From an uncultured Clostridia bacterium (lineage in GTDB: Bacteria; Bacillota; Clostridia; Lachnospirales; CAG-274), in NCBI GenBank assembly GCA_944384235.1, contig CALWSP010000025.1, forward strand, positions 124,001-188,000: a DNA stretch of 64,000 nt, in the 5' to 3' direction. A program made the translations under genes and the position numbers. The stretch's first letter is position 1, and the number at the start of each line of letters is the position of its first letter. Under the pieces are notes generated by a model that was not told the DNA's origin, made no database searches, and saw only the letters and a program-made list of their open reading frames with translations. Positions 54,880 to 63,530 of this stretch are shown here, one piece after another.

Positions 54880-56718
54880 TCACACAACAACTGCAACTAA
54901 AACAGTCATATCATCACCTAAAACTCCACTGTAATTTTCCCTCGCTTTTTTAATAATGCTCTCTGCTATTTTTTTAGGGTTGTTGTTAGCCCTGTTTTTA
55001 ATTAGCTCTAATATCCATTCTTCGTTTCTTAATATGCTTCCTGATGAATCAATAACACCATCTGTCATCATAACAATAACATCATTTTTTCTAACTTGCC
55101 TTGTAAACACTTCTTTGTCCACCTGCCCTAATATGCCAACTGGTAGAGATGATGCTCTTAATATTTCTATGTTTTTGCCTCTAGCAATTATAGTTGAAAC
55201 TGCTCCAATTTTAATAAATTCAGCCATACCAGAATAAAGGTCAACAGTGCAAATATCAAGAGTAGAAAAACACTCTCTCCCCTCGTCTAATAAAAGGACA
55301 GAGTTAATTGCATCTAAAATGATTTCTCTGTTAAAACCTGCCACAGCAAAATCTTCATACATCTCAATTGAAACTGCACTTTCCTCCCTAGCCATTTCTC
55401 CACTACCCATACCATCGGCTAAAGCTAGTAAATACCTGCTTTTATCCAGCTGAAAATATGTGTAGCTATCTCCAGATATACTGCTTTTGTCCTTGTGTAA
55501 ACTGTCAGAATATATGTTTAACCTAAGTTTTGGCTTTTCAACTAAATGTAATATACAAGCCTTTCCACTTAAATTACACTCACTACTCACACTCACAAAC
55601 TCTTTTTCTAAAAGCTCATTTAACCTTGGAATAATTTCTAAATTGCAAACATTACAGTTGTGACAGTTTTTAATTTTTAAATATACCTCTAGCCTACTAC
55701 CACTATATATTGCAATAGCGCTTTTAACCATCTTGCTTGTTAAACCCTTGTATATTTTTGTGCTAAGCTCATTGTCAATATTCATATTGTTTGTAACTTC
55801 AATCATTAAATCTTCTATAACTCTCCCAGCATCTTCAATTTGTTTAACAGATAATTGCTTAACACTTTGAATTTTTTTCTGCCATTTTTCTTTTTCTCTG
55901 TATCTATCAATATATCCGCAAGATGCTGCCGCTATTTCATTGCAATGTAAACAATGGCTTCTAAACTTGTCGCCAAAATCTAAAACATTAACTGCCCCAG
56001 AACTTATCCATTGATTAATAGCCCCTGAAATAGCCTGATAACTTTCAACACAGTTCTCGCTCCAACACTTGTCTACATTTACACAACTTTTGCAACTATA
56101 TTCTGTTATTTTGTCAAATATTTCTTGTTTGTCCTCAATTTGTAAATCTCTAATAGCTTCACTTTGAGCCTTTAAACAACTTTTAGAAACCCTGTTAAAA
56201 GCATTTGAAATGGTTTTAAGCCTTTCTCCAACAATTCTTTGTATCTCCTTTGGGTAATCTTCAATTTGGTTAACTTCTAAATCTATAAAATTTAAAATAG
56301 CTAAATTTTCTGATAATATGTGGTTTAATGCCATAGCTAAAACAGCCTCTACAATAGAAATTAACGCAAAAACAAAAGAAAAATTATAATACATAGCAAA
56401 CATAAGCCCTCCACTTAATGTGCATAAAGCAGCAACAAGGTCTTGCCTATATTTACTTTTACCTAAAATATGTAAAAAACTAATTAAAAATAAAATTAAA
56501 ATATATCTGTATAAAAAAATGTTTTTATATAATGTTAAAATTCCTAATATAGAACCAACTAATATAGGAAAAAAACCAGACCTAAAACAAAAAACTGAAA
56601 CATACCCAATTATAATAGGGTTAATCATTCCAAAAACTTCAAACCTTCCAAGAATAAAAGCAATTATACTGTAATTAAATTTATAACTTTTCGCCATTTC
56701 ATACATTTTATTTATCAT
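54880..56718 (-). CDS. spoIIE: SpoIIE-type PP2C phosphatase with shortened membrane domain
   Basis: The 612-residue protein has about five or six hydrophobic helices in the first 135 residues, a linker and regulatory region with several Cys-pairs (SCKSCVNVDKCWSENC, CHNCNVCNLEI), and a C-terminal PP2C domain. The domain shows SGDSYTYFQLD, LLALADGMGSGEMAREES and the metal-site segment VMMTDGVIDSSG. SpoIIE dephosphorylates SpoIIAA to activate sigma-F in the forespore. Bacillus SpoIIE has about ten membrane helices and about 830 residues, so this form is short at the N-terminus. A GGGGAGG SD supports the start. Confidence 0.9.
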   Translation of the reverse strand: MINKMYEMAKSYKFNYSIIAFILGRFEVFGMINPIIIGYVSVFCFRSGFFPILVGSILGILTLYKNIFLYRYILILFLISFLHILGKSKYRQDLVAALCTLSGGLMFAMYYNFSFVFALISIVEAVLAMALNHILSENLAILNFIDLEVNQIEDYPKEIQRIVGERLKTISNAFNRVSKSCLKAQSEAIRDLQIEDKQEIFDKITEYSCKSCVNVDKCWSENCVESYQAISGAINQWISSGAVNVLDFGDKFRSHCLHCNEIAAASCGYIDRYREKEKWQKKIQSVKQLSVKQIEDAGRVIEDLMIEVTNNMNIDNELSTKIYKGLTSKMVKSAIAIYSGSRLEVYLKIKNCHNCNVCNLEIIPRLNELLEKEFVSVSSECNLSGKACILHLVEKPKLRLNIYSDSLHKDKSSISGDSYTYFQLDKSRYLLALADGMGSGEMAREESAVSIEMYEDFAVAGFNREIILDAINSVLLLDEGRECFSTLDICTVDLYSGMAEFIKIGAVSTIIARGKNIEILRASSLPVGILGQVDKEVFTRQVRKNDVIVMMTDGVIDSSGSILRNEEWILELIKNRANNNPKKIAESIIKKARENYSGVLGDDMTVLVAVVV

Positions 56719-56818
56719 TAGTAAAACCTCCCCTTAATATATACACCAATTATAAAATATATGCTAATTTTTATTTGTCGAAGTGCATAAATCAAATATA
56801 AAAATTTTATTTTAATTA

Positions 56819-56847
56819 TTGACAATCTAACTAATTATAATTATATT
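56819..56847 (+). promoter_or_regulatory. Promoter of the pseudouridine synthase gene
   Basis: TTGACA (56819-56824) and TATATT (56842-56847) are 17 bases apart, with AAGGAG before ATG 56880. Confidence 0.75.
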
Positions 56848-56879
56848 TATACTAGATACTTACACTAAAAGGAGATATT

Positions 56880-57515
56880 ATGAACATTTTATACGAAGAT
56901 GATTATTTAATTGTGGCTTTTAAAGAAGCTAAAATTTCTTCCCAAAAAGATAAAACAAACTCTGAAAGCCTTGAGCAAATGCTTGAAAAAAAGTTAAATA
57001 CAAAACTACATATAATAACTAGGCTTGATAAAACTGTAATGGGCTTATCTCTTTTTGCTAAAAATAAAGAAATAGCAAATAAATTAACTAAAATGCTAAC
57101 AGAAGATAAAATTAAAAAAACATACCACGCAATTATAGACGGACTAATTCCAGAAGAAAATAAAATTGAAAGCTATATACTAAAAGATTCAAGGCTAAAC
57201 CTTTCAAAAATAGTTAATAAAGGAAATGTAGGTGCAAAATACGCCCTTTTATACTATAAAACTTTAGAAGTTTATAAAAACTACACAAAAGTAGAAATTG
57301 ACCTTAAAACAGGTAGACACCACCAAATAAGGGTTCAATTCGCTTCCATATCAAACGGCCTTTATGGCGACACAAAATATAACAAAAACTTTAAACATAA
57401 GAAAAATGTATACCCTGCCCTTTGTGCTTGCAAATTAGAATTTAACCACCCAATAACAAATAAAAAACTCTCAATTAAGTGTGATGATAATTTAAATATA
57501 AAAGATATAAAATAA
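56880..57515 (+). CDS. RluA-family pseudouridine synthase
   Basis: The 211-residue protein lacks an S4 domain and opens directly with YEDDYLIVAFKEAKIS. The catalytic Asp is in ITRLDKTVMGLSLFAKN, and RTGRHHQIRVQF-like KTGRHHQIRVQFAS, YGDTKY and a final CACKLEFNHP are the other family motifs. It isomerises uridine in rRNA or tRNA; which site cannot be told by sequence alone. It is monocistronic. Confidence 0.9.
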   Translation: MNILYEDDYLIVAFKEAKISSQKDKTNSESLEQMLEKKLNTKLHIITRLDKTVMGLSLFAKNKEIANKLTKMLTEDKIKKTYHAIIDGLIPEENKIESYILKDSRLNLSKIVNKGNVGAKYALLYYKTLEVYKNYTKVEIDLKTGRHHQIRVQFASISNGLYGDTKYNKNFKHKKNVYPALCACKLEFNHPITNKKLSIKCDDNLNIKDIK

Positions 57516-57545
57516 AATATATAAAATAAAATATATAAAATAAAA
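57507..57545. repeat. Short AT-rich tandem repeat
   Basis: A 14-base unit, ATAAAATAAAATAT, occurs about 2.5 times at the 3' end of the pseudouridine synthase gene and into the spacer. It includes the stop codon. Confidence 0.8.
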
Positions 57546-57569
57546 AAACAGCCTAAAGGCTGTTTTTTT
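57542..57569. terminator. Bidirectional terminator between pseudouridine synthase and ABC genes
   Basis: A perfect stem of 13 bp (57542-57554 with 57557-57569) of A7-CAGCC type with an AA loop has U-type runs on both strands and overlaps the stop of the ABC gene. Confidence 0.9.
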
Positions 57570-58362
57570 AACTTAATAACATTCTATCGTTGTTAATTTC
57601 TTCACCACTTGCTTTTTCAAACATTTTAAGCAAGTCAGAAACACCTAGTTTAGCTTTTTCCTCTCCAGAAATGTCTAAAATAATGTTTCCTTTGTGTAGC
57701 ATTATTAATCTGTTTCCAATTTTTAAAGCATCTTTCATATTGTGAGTCACCATAAGAGCAGTCAACTTGTTTTCTCCAACAATTTTAACAGTTAAATCTA
57801 AAACATTTTTAGCAGTTTTAGGGTCTAAAGCTGCCGTATGCTCGTCTAAAAGTAAAATTTTAGGGTGGTGAAAAGAGGCCATAATAAGGGTAAGGGCTTG
57901 TCTTTGCCCGCCAGATAAATATCTAGTTTTGTCTTTTAGTCTGTTTTCAAGGCCTAAATCAAGGCTAGTTAAAAGCTCTTTATACATCTTTCTTTCGCTT
58001 TGGGTAATGCCAACTTTTAAACCTCTAGCCTTGCCCCTTCTGTAAGCTATTGCTAAATTTTCTTCAATAGATAAATCAGAAGCAGTGCCCATTCTAGTGT
58101 CCTGAAAAACTCTTCCTATATATTTAGCCCTTTGATGCTCTTTTGCGTTAGTTAAGTCTATGTTGTCAATAAAAATTTTTCCGCTTGTTATTTGGTTTGA
58201 ACCAGCAATAGCATTTAACATAGTTGACTTTCCAGCACCATTACCACCTATAATAGTAATAAAGTCGCCTTCGTTCACAGTTAAATTAATTCCGTGTAAA
58301 ATATGCTTTTCATTCACTGTTCCAATTTCAAATTTTTGATGTACCTCTTGCAATTTTAACAT
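57568..58362 (-). CDS. ABC transporter ATPase (TrpXYZ-like importer)
   Basis: The 264-residue ATPase starts at ATG 58362 with AGAGGGG upstream in the end of the permease gene. Motifs are Walker A GGNGAGKST, Q-loop VFQDTRMG, signature LSGGQRQAL, Walker B ILLLDEHTAALD and H-loop VTHNMKDA. The GTASDLSIEENLAIAYRRG segment is typical of the amino-acid/nucleoside-related importers in which the binding protein belongs to PF04392. It energises the permease encoded just upstream. Confidence 0.93.
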   Translation of the reverse strand: MLKLQEVHQKFEIGTVNEKHILHGINLTVNEGDFITIIGGNGAGKSTMLNAIAGSNQITSGKIFIDNIDLTNAKEHQRAKYIGRVFQDTRMGTASDLSIEENLAIAYRRGKARGLKVGITQSERKMYKELLTSLDLGLENRLKDKTRYLSGGQRQALTLIMASFHHPKILLLDEHTAALDPKTAKNVLDLTVKIVGENKLTALMVTHNMKDALKIGNRLIMLHKGNIILDISGEEKAKLGVSDLLKMFEKASGEEINNDRMLLS

Positions 58363-58363
58363 T

Positions 58364-59260
58364 TTATTTTCCACCCCTCTGAATAGAATTTTTTAAGTTT
58401 CTAGTTGCAATATTTCTAATGTTAGGGAAACATAATGCAACAGCAAGAAGAATAGAACTAATAAGTTTCATATCATCTGTCTTTAAACCAAGCTCTAAAA
58501 CAAGAGCAATAATAATTCTATACAAAACAGAACCTAATGCAACTGCAATAAGAGAGCGTAAAATAGTTCTTTTTCCAAAAACAACCTCGCCAATAATAAC
58601 TGAAGCAAGTCCAATAACAATAGAACCAACGCCCATTTGAATATCAGCAAAATTGTTAAATTGAGCAACTAATGAAGCAGATAAAGCAATTAAACCGTTT
58701 CCAAGCATAACACCTAAAATAGTAACCTTGTCTGTGTCAACACCGTTAGCTCTAATCATATTTTTGTTGTTTCCTGTCGCCCTAAGAGCATATCCAATCT
58801 CTGTTGAGAAAAACCACCATAAAAATAAAATAACAATAGCAGTTAAAATAAGTCCAGAAAAAATAGCAGCATAATTTTTCTCAAAACCTAAACTTTCAAG
58901 CAAAGAAATAATTGTTTTTTCTCTAAGTAAAGGAATGTTAGACTTTCCCATAACTCTAAGGTTTATAGACCATAAACCTGTCATAGTTAAAATACCAGAT
59001 AAAAGAGCGGGTATTTTCAATTTAGTGTGTAAAACCCCAGTGCATAAACCAGCTAATAACCCTCCAACAAGTGCAATTCCAGTTGATAAAAATGGGTTTA
59101 AACCTGATGTAATTAACTTGCAAGTAATGCCAGCACCAAGAGTAAAACAGCCTTCAGCTGTTAAGTCAGCAATGTCTAAAATTCTGTATGTAATATAAAC
59201 ACCTATTGCCATAACTGCCCATAAAAGACCTTGTGCTATTGCTCCAATAAAAAAACTCAT
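58364..59260 (-). CDS. ABC transporter permease (TrpXYZ-like importer)
   Basis: The 298-residue membrane protein has about eight or nine helices and BPD_transp_2-type segments: ITYRILDIADLTAEGCFTLG, LRATGNNKNMIRANGVDTD (the ATPase coupling loop) and GSIVIGLASVIIGEVVFG. This subclass imports amino acids or nucleosides. The ATG 59260 has AAAGGAAG upstream; a TTG three bases earlier is less likely. It lies between the binding protein and the ATPase in one operon. Confidence 0.92.
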   Translation of the reverse strand: MSFFIGAIAQGLLWAVMAIGVYITYRILDIADLTAEGCFTLGAGITCKLITSGLNPFLSTGIALVGGLLAGLCTGVLHTKLKIPALLSGILTMTGLWSINLRVMGKSNIPLLREKTIISLLESLGFEKNYAAIFSGLILTAIVILFLWWFFSTEIGYALRATGNNKNMIRANGVDTDKVTILGVMLGNGLIALSASLVAQFNNFADIQMGVGSIVIGLASVIIGEVVFGKRTILRSLIAVALGSVLYRIIIALVLELGLKTDDMKLISSILLAVALCFPNIRNIATRNLKNSIQRGGK

Positions 59261-59300
59261 CAAAAACTTCCTTTCTTTCTGAAAATATATATTTTCAAAT

Positions 59301-59333
59301 AAAGGGCACTTGTCAAATTTACAAGCACCCTTT
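59301..59333 (-). other. Hairpin between binding-protein and permease genes
   Basis: AAAGGGCACTTGT at 59301-59313 can pair with the inverted ACAAGCACCCTTT at 59321-59333, with two mismatches in the middle. The U tract after it on the minus strand is poor (TTTATTTG). It is probably a 3'-protecting or partly terminating stem that lets the binding protein be made in excess. Confidence 0.5.
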
Positions 59334-59341
59334 AAATTAAA

Positions 59342-60355
59342 TTAATTGTTGTTTGTTTTAACAATTTTAGCATTTGCCTTTATATCTTCTGGCACATTAA
59401 TTCCAAGCTCAGCGGCTACATCTTCGTTAATAACAAGTTGAGGATTTTTCATATATTGAATAGGCATACTCTTAATATCTGCACCTTTAATAATTTCAAC
59501 AGCCATTTCACCAGTTTGTTTGCCTAAACTAGTGTAGTCAATAGCCACAGAAGCTAAACCACCGTTGTTTACAAGCCCCATTTCCCCCACAATAACAGGC
59601 ATACCAGCTGGGTTTGTAATGCTAGCTACTAAAGGCATACTAGATGCCATAACATTGTCAGTTGGAATGTATATAGCGTCGCTATTTCCAATTATGGATT
59701 GAGTAACTTGAGCCACATCGTTGCTGTTAGAAACAGTCTTTTTTTCCATTTCAAGGCCTAAAGCCTTTCCAGCCTCCTCAGCTATATTAGCTTGAATAAG
59801 GGAGTTTTGCTCTCCAGAGCAATATAAAATTGTAACTTTCTTAGCATCTGGCAATAACTTAACTAAAAGGTCCATTTGCTCCTTAATAGGTGTTAAATCA
59901 GATGTTCCTGAAACATTACAATTTGGAAGTTCATTGCTTTGAACAAGCCCTGATTCATAGGGGTCAGTAACAGCTGTAACTAAAATTGGAATTTCACTTG
60001 TTTCTGTTGCAATAGATTGAGCAGATGGAGTAGCAACTGCTAAAATCAAATCTTTTTTATCAGAAACAAATTTTTGTGAAATAGTTTTTAAATTAGACTG
60101 GTCACCTTGAGCATTTAAAATTTCAACTTTCATATTTTGCCCATCTACATATCCAGCTTCGTTTAAAGCTTGTAAAAAACCGTTGCTGGCTTCGTCCATA
60201 GCTTGATGTTCAATAAATTTTATAATACCTATGTCAACAGGCTCTGAAATGCCTGCACTACTGCTATTTTCATCTTTTGCTTCACCACTTCCACACCCTG
60301 CTAAAAGAAGCAAACTAAGCGAAGCTGTAACAAAAGTTAAAAAAAACTTTTTCAT
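59342..60355 (-). CDS. ABC transporter substrate-binding lipoprotein (PF04392, TrpX-like)
   Basis: The 337-residue lipoprotein starts at 60355 after GGAGG and has a lipobox LLLAGC near residue 22. The mature part resembles the ABC_sub_bind (PF04392) family: GIIKFIEHQAMDEASNGFLQ, VATPSAQSIATETSEIPIL, VTDPYESGLV and PNCNVSGTSDLTP. Related systems (TrpXYZ) take up tryptophan or other aromatic amino acids. The actual substrate is not decided by sequence. It has its own consensus promoter. Confidence 0.9.
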   Translation of the reverse strand: MKKFFLTFVTASLSLLLLAGCGSGEAKDENSSSAGISEPVDIGIIKFIEHQAMDEASNGFLQALNEAGYVDGQNMKVEILNAQGDQSNLKTISQKFVSDKKDLILAVATPSAQSIATETSEIPILVTAVTDPYESGLVQSNELPNCNVSGTSDLTPIKEQMDLLVKLLPDAKKVTILYCSGEQNSLIQANIAEEAGKALGLEMEKKTVSNSNDVAQVTQSIIGNSDAIYIPTDNVMASSMPLVASITNPAGMPVIVGEMGLVNNGGLASVAIDYTSLGKQTGEMAVEIIKGADIKSMPIQYMKNPQLVINEDVAAELGINVPEDIKANAKIVKTNNN

Positions 60356-60394
60356 ACATAACCTCCAATAAATAAACAAATACATTTATTCCTA

Positions 60395-60423
60395 ATTTTA
60401 CTTTAAATTAAACTAAATGTCAA
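60395..60423 (-). promoter_or_regulatory. Promoter of the binding-protein operon
   Basis: On the minus strand, TTGACA (60418-60423) and TAAAAT (60395-60400) are 17 bases apart. It lies after the terminator of the candidate small RNA, so the two are separate transcripts. Confidence 0.8.
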
Positions 60424-60460
60424 CTATTTATATCTTTAAAACAAATAAATTAATAAAATA

Positions 60461-60588
60461 GAAAAAAGCAGCCAACGAACAGCTGCTTTTTCCTAAAGAG
60501 AAGGTATTTTTATGGGGTTTACAGTTTAATTTACATATTTGAGGGATGTATAAACTGTAATGTGAAAATATTTAGGGGTTTTCACAGT
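60461..60588 (-). ncRNA. Candidate C-rich-loop regulatory small RNA
   Basis: The stretch between two convergent-free genes on the minus strand reads as a structured RNA of about 125 nt. A TATAAT box lies at 60593-60598. Hairpin 1 has an 8-bp stem (60561-60568 with 60579-60586) and a loop with CCCC. Hairpin 2 has a 9-bp outer stem (60520-60528 with 60551-60559) and a 5-bp inner stem (60532-60536 with 60546-60550) with the loop CCCTCAAAT. Next come an unpaired AAACCCCAT and a CCTTCTC tract. The last element is an intrinsic terminator (60463-60472 with 60482-60491) ending in six U. Unpaired C-rich motifs that can pair with SD sequences are the hallmark of Rsa/RoxS-type Gram-positive sRNAs. No convincing -35 box is seen. 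Confidence 0.6.
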
Positions 60589-60727
60589 CATTATTATAGC
60601 ACCATTCAATAGATAAGTGTTCACAAATAAAAAAGTTTTTTAGCCCTTTTTTTGTTCAACTTTATAACATTTTGTCGAAAACATAAATTTTATACATTTT
60701 TCTACAAAAAATTTAACCATCTTTTGT

Positions 60728-61267
60728 TCAACTTTCAAGACTTTCCAAATACTTAATTAAGTTCACATCTCCGTCAACACTAACCCCTTTTTCAAATAAC
60801 TTTCTATCTTCCACACTTAAAGAGCTAATAGGCGTTGATGTAACTTCCTTTAAAATGTCGCTATCTCTGTAAAAAACAGCAATATACCCCTCGTCTTCCT
60901 TTAATATATAGTGTTGAGAGCTAGTTGAATCCACACTTTTGTTAAAAATAACCTTGTCTTTACTAAATTCAGTCATTTCCCATTGACTGTAAGCCTTTTC
61001 AACTTGCTCTCTGTCCCAACCAACCATAAATTGCTGAGGTAAATCTTGCTTTGTTTCAGAAAAACCGTCTGAATAATTGTATACAAACTCTAAAATAGTG
61101 TTTTCGTTGATAGTGTTTTCTAAACTTGCTTCAGCCATAACCGTGTCATTTTGAAAATTTTTCACACTCTCCTTGTCAAAACTAACAAAATAACCTGCTA
61201 CTCCACCACAAATAGTAAAAACTAGAGAACCAAAAACAATTGCAAACCATTTAATAACTTTTTTCAT
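60728..61267 (-). CDS. Membrane-anchored protein with BofC C-terminal-like domain
   Basis: The 179-residue product has one N-terminal helix (about residues 6-28) and an extracytoplasmic domain. The C-terminal part, YILKEDEGYIAVFYRDSD then ISSLSVEDRKLFEKGVSVDGDVNLIKYLES, resembles the BofC C-terminal family, which in Bacillus restrains the SpoIVB/sigma-K checkpoint. In many clostridia such domains occur outside that pathway. I am not sure of the role, and it is not next to sporulation genes here. Confidence 0.55.
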   Translation of the reverse strand: MKKVIKWFAIVFGSLVFTICGGVAGYFVSFDKESVKNFQNDTVMAEASLENTINENTILEFVYNYSDGFSETKQDLPQQFMVGWDREQVEKAYSQWEMTEFSKDKVIFNKSVDSTSSQHYILKEDEGYIAVFYRDSDILKEVTSTPISSLSVEDRKLFEKGVSVDGDVNLIKYLESLES

Positions 61268-61317
61268 TATATCACCTCTTTCCTATTTTCCCCAATCTAT
61301 TTTTATAATATACATTT

Positions 61318-63513
61318 TTAATTATTTAGTTCTTCCCAAAACTTGTCTGTATTAAATTGTATTTTTTCTAAAATATCTCTGTTTTCCTCTTTTAGTAAAT
61401 GTTTAGTTCTTCCCATAGCCCCTAAAAAACTGCTAACATCTATTTTGTTTTTAGGCTTGTATGTCACCCTTTTAACTCCTCTTTCAATTTCGTATAAAGG
61501 GAAATAGCAACTTTCAACTGCCTTTTTAATAACATCTCTTTCATATCTTGCTTCGTCTTGCCAGTTTAAAGGGCAAGCAGAAATAGCTTTTACATAGGCA
61601 AGCCCAAAGTTGTCTGCATAATATTGAGCTTTTTTAGCTTTAACAATAAAGTCTTGAGGGTTGCTTTCTGCCACAGTTGCAATGTAATTAATTCCAGTAG
61701 CTTCAAATAGCTTAACTGAATTTTTAGGTAAATACTCTTTTCCTCTTTCAACTCCACCAATGTGGCTTGTGCTACTTTTTGCTCCTAAAGGAGTTGTATA
61801 ACTATATTGATAACCTGTGTTCATATACCCACCATTGTCATATTCAAAAATAATCATATTGTGGTTTCTAATAGCAGTAGCTAAGGCTGAACCTAAACCA
61901 ATATCCATTCCACCATCACCACTTACCATAATAAATGTTATTTTTCCTTTTTCTATTTCTCCACGCCTTTGCCTTTCTTTGTACCCCTCTAAAATTCCAG
62001 ATAATGTTGCGGCTCCGTTTTGAAATAAGTTGTGAACATAATTTATGTTAAATGATGTCTTAGGGTAATTTGTTGTAACAACCATACCACAACCTGTTTG
62101 AAATAACATAACAACATTTCCCTCTATCCCCTTTAAAAATAAATTTAAATTCACAGGTATTCCACACCCTGCACAAGCACTATGTCCAGATACAACCCTC
62201 TTTGGCATATTTAAGGCTTTTTTTATGTTTATTTTCTTAACTTTAACTTCTTTTCCATCGTCCTCTATTTCATATCCCATAGAAGAGTTAACTTCGTCAA
62301 TAACATCAAAATATTTCTCTTTTTTAAAGCTTTTTTCTTCACCAATTCCATAATAATCAAATTCTTTAATTTTTTCACCTTTAACCTTGCTAAAACCTAA
62401 GTTGAAAAACTCTTCTACATCTTCAACATATAAATCCTTGCCACCAAGGCCATACACCCTTGAAATAACCTTTCCTTTAACTTTATTGTCAAAAAAACTA
62501 GCCTTTATTTCATTTGATAAACTTCCACCACTATTGTAAGAATCTTGCCTGTCCCCAATTATAATAACACTAGCATTTTTACATCTTTTTGACACTTCCT
62601 CTCTAGGAAATGGTCTTAAAGTATTAAGAGTTAAACAGCCTACTTTCTTCCCTTTTGCCCTCATTTTGTCAACTGCAACTTTAGATGTGTCAAAACTAGA
62701 ACCAAGAGATATAAAAATAACTTCTGCATCTTCTGTAAAATACGAGTTTATAAAAGAATGCTTTCTTCCACTTAATTTATAAAAATTTTCAAACTCATCT
62801 TCAAAAACATCTCTAGCTAAATTAATAGCATTATATAATTGATACTTGTTGTTAATAACATCTGCTTCGTTCATATAAGAACCTATTGTAATTGGCTCTT
62901 TAACATTAATTGCAGTGTATAAAGGCTCGTTTTTCCCAACATAGCTTAAAACATCTTCCTTTTTCTCAAAAACTTGCATATTCCTTTTCTGATGGCTTGT
63001 GAAAAAACCATCGTAAGCAATTATAATAGGCACTTTAACTTTTTCAGAAACCTTTAAACCAATTAAATTAAAATCATATGCCTCTTGGTTGTCCTTTGCA
63101 AACATAATAATCCAACCAGTGTTTAAACAAAACATAATGTCACTATGGTCCCCTTTAATACATAAAGGCCCAGATACAGTTCTTGTTGCAACATTTAAAA
63201 CCATAGGCATTCTAGTTCCAGCTTGCACAGGAAGTTGCTCTAAACAATATAAAAGCCCATTTGCACTTGTAGCGTTTATAACCCTTGCGCCAGATAAACT
63301 TGCACCATAACATATCCCTTGTGCCGAATGTTCTCCCTCGGCACTAATCATAACTGTGCTAACTTCTCCATTGTTTTTCAGCTCGTCTATTCCCTCAGCT
63401 ATTTGGGTAGACGGAGTTATAGGGTAATATCCCATAACGTGAAAATCTATTTGCTTGCTAGCGTAACAAACTGCTTCGTTTCCTGATAAAAAAACTTTCT
63501 TTTGGCAAAACAT
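61318..63513 (-). CDS. porAB: Fused alpha-beta 2-oxoacid:ferredoxin oxidoreductase
   Basis: The 731-residue protein joins two subunits that are usually separate. The first about 430 residues are the alpha subunit (GYYPITPSTQIAEGIDEL, GEHSAQGICYGASLSGARV, GPLCIKGDHSDIM). The rest is the beta subunit with TPP and Fe-S sites: CAGCGIPVNLN, QTGCGMVVTTNYP, MVSGDGGMDIGLGSALA and the final Cys in SACPLNWQDE. The enzyme decarboxylates a 2-oxoacid to an acyl-CoA and reduces ferredoxin, which Rnf could then use. Pyruvate is the likely substrate; 2-oxoisovalerate cannot be excluded. The gene is 17 bases after its ferredoxin-bearing partner. Confidence 0.9.
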   Translation of the reverse strand: MFCQKKVFLSGNEAVCYASKQIDFHVMGYYPITPSTQIAEGIDELKNNGEVSTVMISAEGEHSAQGICYGASLSGARVINATSANGLLYCLEQLPVQAGTRMPMVLNVATRTVSGPLCIKGDHSDIMFCLNTGWIIMFAKDNQEAYDFNLIGLKVSEKVKVPIIIAYDGFFTSHQKRNMQVFEKKEDVLSYVGKNEPLYTAINVKEPITIGSYMNEADVINNKYQLYNAINLARDVFEDEFENFYKLSGRKHSFINSYFTEDAEVIFISLGSSFDTSKVAVDKMRAKGKKVGCLTLNTLRPFPREEVSKRCKNASVIIIGDRQDSYNSGGSLSNEIKASFFDNKVKGKVISRVYGLGGKDLYVEDVEEFFNLGFSKVKGEKIKEFDYYGIGEEKSFKKEKYFDVIDEVNSSMGYEIEDDGKEVKVKKINIKKALNMPKRVVSGHSACAGCGIPVNLNLFLKGIEGNVVMLFQTGCGMVVTTNYPKTSFNINYVHNLFQNGAATLSGILEGYKERQRRGEIEKGKITFIMVSGDGGMDIGLGSALATAIRNHNMIIFEYDNGGYMNTGYQYSYTTPLGAKSSTSHIGGVERGKEYLPKNSVKLFEATGINYIATVAESNPQDFIVKAKKAQYYADNFGLAYVKAISACPLNWQDEARYERDVIKKAVESCYFPLYEIERGVKRVTYKPKNKIDVSSFLGAMGRTKHLLKEENRDILEKIQFNTDKFWEELNN

Positions 63514-63530
63514 AAATTTCCCCCTAAATA

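Noticed and set aside
57507-57545. Tandem AT repeat as an origin or CRISPR-like element
   Set aside because: Only about 2.5 degenerate AT-rich units without spacers or DnaA boxes; it is most likely a local duplication.
60522-60590. Open frame of about 21 codons (ATGACTGTGAAA start) within the candidate sRNA
   Set aside because: It has no SD and its ATG would be at or before the transcript 5' end; the RNA hairpins explain the sequence better.
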